A stretch of 64,000 nucleotides of DNA from Scleromitrula shiraiana (Eukaryota > Ascomycota > Leotiomycetes > Helotiales > Sclerotiniaceae). Made by a program: the position numbers and the translations under genes. The notes beneath the pieces are model-generated. The model saw only the letters and a program-made list of their open reading frames with translations, did not search any database and was not told the origin of the DNA. The stretch's first letter is position 1; every line of letters starts with the position of its first letter. Below, in pieces: positions 61,314-64,000 of this stretch. The stretch is taken from contig JABELC010000003.1 of NCBI GenBank assembly GCA_028455995.1, positions 1,240,001-1,304,000 on the forward strand. Direction: 5' to 3'.

Positions 61314-62692
61314 ATGAATCGAAGAAGTCATAAGAAGTCGAGAAAAGGATGTGCGGAATGCAAACGCAGGCATATTAAGGTACGTAAAATTAGCGATGTC
61401 ATTTCAAATCCTCTTTGTGCTTTGGTGCTAGGTGCCCCCTATGGTATCATGTTCTTATCAAACTCATGTCTATATGTCCTTGTATCCTCGCAACTCTTGG
61501 TTAAAGATTATTTATGTTTATGTTGATGTACTTTTACAACAATTATATACTTACCCAGGTATCTTGGAATCAATTTTAGTGTGATGAATCTCGTCCTGGA
61601 TGTGTAAATTGCAGTACAGCCAACTATCAGTGTTCATACACCAAGACAACAACAGATGCAAGTCCGTCAAATGCTTCATCTCCATCCATTGTCACAACTT
61701 CAGAAGCATTTAATACATCCCCAAGGGTACATAACGAATCGCAAACTCCGCCCAATTCCTCGCTACAAGCTACTTTACCCTTGCCTCCTCCTCCACCATA
61801 TGTTAACCTCACCCACCTCGAATTGTTTCAAAATGTTGCAAACAATACTAGTTTCATGTGGGATAATGAATCACAACTGTCGTCTGGAGTCACACTCTCA
61901 TTTGCATTTAAAGCACCTTATCTTATGTGTGAGCTACTTGCTCTCTCAGCTTTACATCAAAGCAAGACCTGTGCCGACCAATCTCGATTCTATCATGATG
62001 AATCCACAAGACTCTACGTAGAATCTCTACGATTGTTTAACGAACAGGTGAAAGACATCAATAATGAAAATCTCGTTTCCGCTTTTCTGTACTCTGGAAT
62101 ATTAGGTTTGCACCTTTTCGTCAACTCCTTTACAACTTCAAATCCACAACTCAATGATTTTATAGACGAGTTAGTTCGTTCTATCGGTCTGATGCGGGGG
62201 ATACGGACGATCTTTGAAGGCTGGTGGAATGTTTTGAAAAACTCCGAAATTGGCGCTTTATTGGTTCACGGAGACGTAAATGACAATCACACCGATGAAA
62301 TTGTTCAACGCCTCGACGAGTTCCGATCCGAGTTACCTGGGATACCTGGACTTGAGTCGCCAGAATGTCAAGCCTTGCAAGAAGCAATTAGCCAATTAAG
62401 GTGGGCATACCTCTTTAGTCTGAAGAATATAGGAGATACAAACATTTCCCCACGAATGGTTACTACATGGCCCATCACCGTATCAGTAGAGTATACAGCA
62501 CTTCTGTCCCAGAAAAGACCTGGAGCTTTGTTGGTACTGTCATATTTCGCCATGCTGCTTCATAGGTGCCGCAATCACTGGGCAGTTGGAAGTTCAGGAA
62601 AGTTCTTGTTGACCGTAATTGGAGCTTATTTGGGCGAAGAGGGAGATAAATGGCTAGAAATGCCTCGAACGATGGTTTTTGGAGTTGACTGA
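61314..62692 (+). CDS. Zn(II)2Cys6 transcription factor, sterol-uptake-regulator-like
   Basis: Nuclear DNA-binding regulator of about 392 residues. Exon 1 (61314-61379) is MNRRSHKKSRKGCAECKRRHIK. A 200-base intron (61380-61579), long for this window, splits the zinc cluster. Exon 2 (61580-62692) continues CDESRPGCVNCSTANYQCSY. The joined motif C-x2-C-x6-C-x6-C-x2-C-x6-C is complete. A Ser/Pro-rich linker is followed by HLELFQNVANNTSF, FKAPYLMCELLALSALH, STRLYVESLRLFNEQ and a helical region. This is the layout of the Upc2/Ecm22-like fungal factor group that includes sterol uptake regulators. Function in sterol control is inferred only from this layout. The neighbouring RTA1-like exporter would be a fitting target. 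Confidence 0.9.
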
Positions 62693-63975
62693 GGGGATAT
62701 TTCCAAAAGTTTATAGAACCACCATGCTATTCTGATACCCAATGAATATGGGTTTTCGACAATGAAAGAGAAAAGGTCAATCAATTGCATGAACCTAAGG
62801 AGAATCCGTCTTACTGGTGTTTCCCTCGGTCCATTCACCGCGGTTGACATACGTTGCCGATTCTGAGGTTATCCAGCTTGGTTCTTAACAGTCAACACCC
62901 TACTGCTCTATCTTTGCCATTGAGGATTGGTCAAAGATTTGGATTATGTCAACGATTCTCATGGAAGAGTTCATGCGAAAGAGACAGACCAAGGACATCC
63001 ATTTGTCATCAAACTCAACCACTTTTTCATCACCAGCTAGATCACAACAGGATCTCCTATTGTGTTATAGACTGTTACTGCTACTGGTTTCGATCGATCT
63101 TCGCGTGCAGTACTAAGAACATTTTTATACATGTTATTTATCATTGAATGAGGAGAAATCCAAATAAAAGTCTATTGCGCGCCAATTAATCAATGCCAAT
63201 GAAGGTTGGGGAGCGTCTGACTAATATTTGTCATGATGCATTACAGTATCTTTAATATTATTTTGAGTCATGCGAAGCAATTAATTCCTGGATGTCTCTT
63301 CGATGCATATAAATTTCAACACTGTTTGAACCAATAATCTTTGACTGTTTGTTTAGTTATAGACATTCAAACACTTTCAAAGCTAGTTGGCTTTGAATGT
63401 CTGTATACAATATGAATGTTCCAATATTGAATGCTTATGGTCAATTTTATTGAAGGTTAGATTGGGATATATTCATAGTATGGGGATACAGAGAGTCTTG
63501 GTTGTATCATTGACTTATCTTCCAACAAGTTAATGTTATCGAAGGTATTTATATCCTCAATTGCGTCATATTGAACTAAGCCTAACATATACCAAGGTTA
63601 CGGAACAACCACTCAACAGATTGTATGTGAGTTAAAAAGAAACTCTAGTGTCTCCATATCCTGATGGAATAAATAATACGATCTGCGGTTTCAAGTGGGT
63701 TTATGCAAATCAAAAATCCTTCAGGTTCAAAACTGCATTCAGCCGCATAGCAACCTTTGCGCATGCCAAGTCTCGAGTCGGTCTGGCAGCAAAGTTCTTA
63801 CAATCTTGAATACCATTTGAAATTCTCGACGCGGGAAGGATTAATCATCGAAGTAACGATATTGATCAGTTCCTAACTTGTTACCTTTGCGGGAGTCAAT
63901 TTCGACCTGATACAATCCCTTCAACATGTAGCCCCCAAACCTTCAGCTGCAGGCTGAATATCCACGTATCTCACC
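62693..63975. other. Right-hand intergenic region
   Basis: 1.3 kb without a supported gene. The frame at 62854-63147 is featureless. A perfect 11-base inverted repeat is listed separately. Confidence 0.45.
63361..63402. repeat. Short inverted repeat (possible hairpin)
   Basis: AGACATTCAAA at 63361-63371 is matched by TTTGAATGTCT at 63392-63402. Inside, TCAAAGC and GCTTTGA form a second, overlapping pair. Could be a folded transcript end or a tiny mobile-element remnant. Confidence 0.55.
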
Positions 63976-64000
63976 ATGCCGGGCCAGGTAATACTCGAAT
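63976..64000 (+). CDS. Possible start of a gene cut by the window edge
   Basis: CACCATG context followed by four codons (MPGQ) and then GTAATA, a plausible donor site. Short first exons are common in fungi. Too little sequence to judge. Confidence 0.2.

Overview
This looks like nuclear DNA of a filamentous ascomycete, most likely a leotiomycete such as Botrytis or Sclerotinia; that placement is inferred from gene style, not from a database match. The genes are split by short GT-AG introns of 45-76 bases with CTRAC-type branch points. The gene families are typical of Pezizomycotina: Zn2Cys6 regulators, PTH11-like rhodopsin-domain protein, RTA1, sugar transporter, Sfp-type PPTase and Rif1. The first 10.6 kb is an extremely AT-rich block of transposon relics whose changes are transitions, as left by repeat-induced point mutation (RIP).

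Layout. 1-10.6 kb: a RIP-degraded Ty1/copia relic (about 0.4-4.5 kb) followed by a Ty3/gypsy chromovirus-like relic (about 6.5-9.4 kb), both on the + strand. 11.0-15.1 kb: a Zn2Cys6 transcription factor and a zinc-type alcohol dehydrogenase/quinone oxidoreductase homologue, both on the - strand. The dehydrogenase carries two opposite frameshifts. 15.8-16.9 kb: a 1,063-bp AT-rich element with perfect 21-bp terminal inverted repeats and a perfect 8-bp target duplication, sitting just upstream of a phosphopantetheinyl transferase gene (16.9-18.1 kb). 18.7-24.1 kb: an aquaporin, an acyl-CoA dehydrogenase and an F-box-like protein with a ubiquitin-interacting motif. 26.3-31.0 kb, - strand: a seven-helix PTH11-like protein and an MFS sugar transporter. 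32.2-36.1 kb: two short-chain dehydrogenases, separated by a RIP-marked repeat block. 38.4-40.0 kb, - strand: a lipid (sphingoid base/diacylglycerol) kinase. 40-44 kb: a gene-poor, repeat-rich interval with a long ATT microsatellite and a tandem duplication. 44.0-50.1 kb: a fringe-like glycosyltransferase, a eukaryotic amidoligase and a glucose-6-phosphate 1-epimerase. 51.2-57.3 kb: Rif1. 58.0-62.7 kb: a Ser/Thr-rich membrane protein, a broken DUF7726-like gene, an RTA1-like exporter and a sterol-regulator-like Zn2Cys6 factor.

How it fits together. The left end (transposon relics, regulator, dehydrogenase, then a PPTase needed by polyketide and peptide synthases) looks like the edge of a secondary-metabolite cluster continuing to the left. 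It resembles published descriptions of Botrytis toxin clusters interrupted by AT-rich relics, but no backbone enzyme is inside the window. The rest is ordinary core and accessory genes with long intergenic spaces. Exon boundaries were read by hand from splice signals and reading frame; cases where frame and splice sites disagree are stated in the entries.
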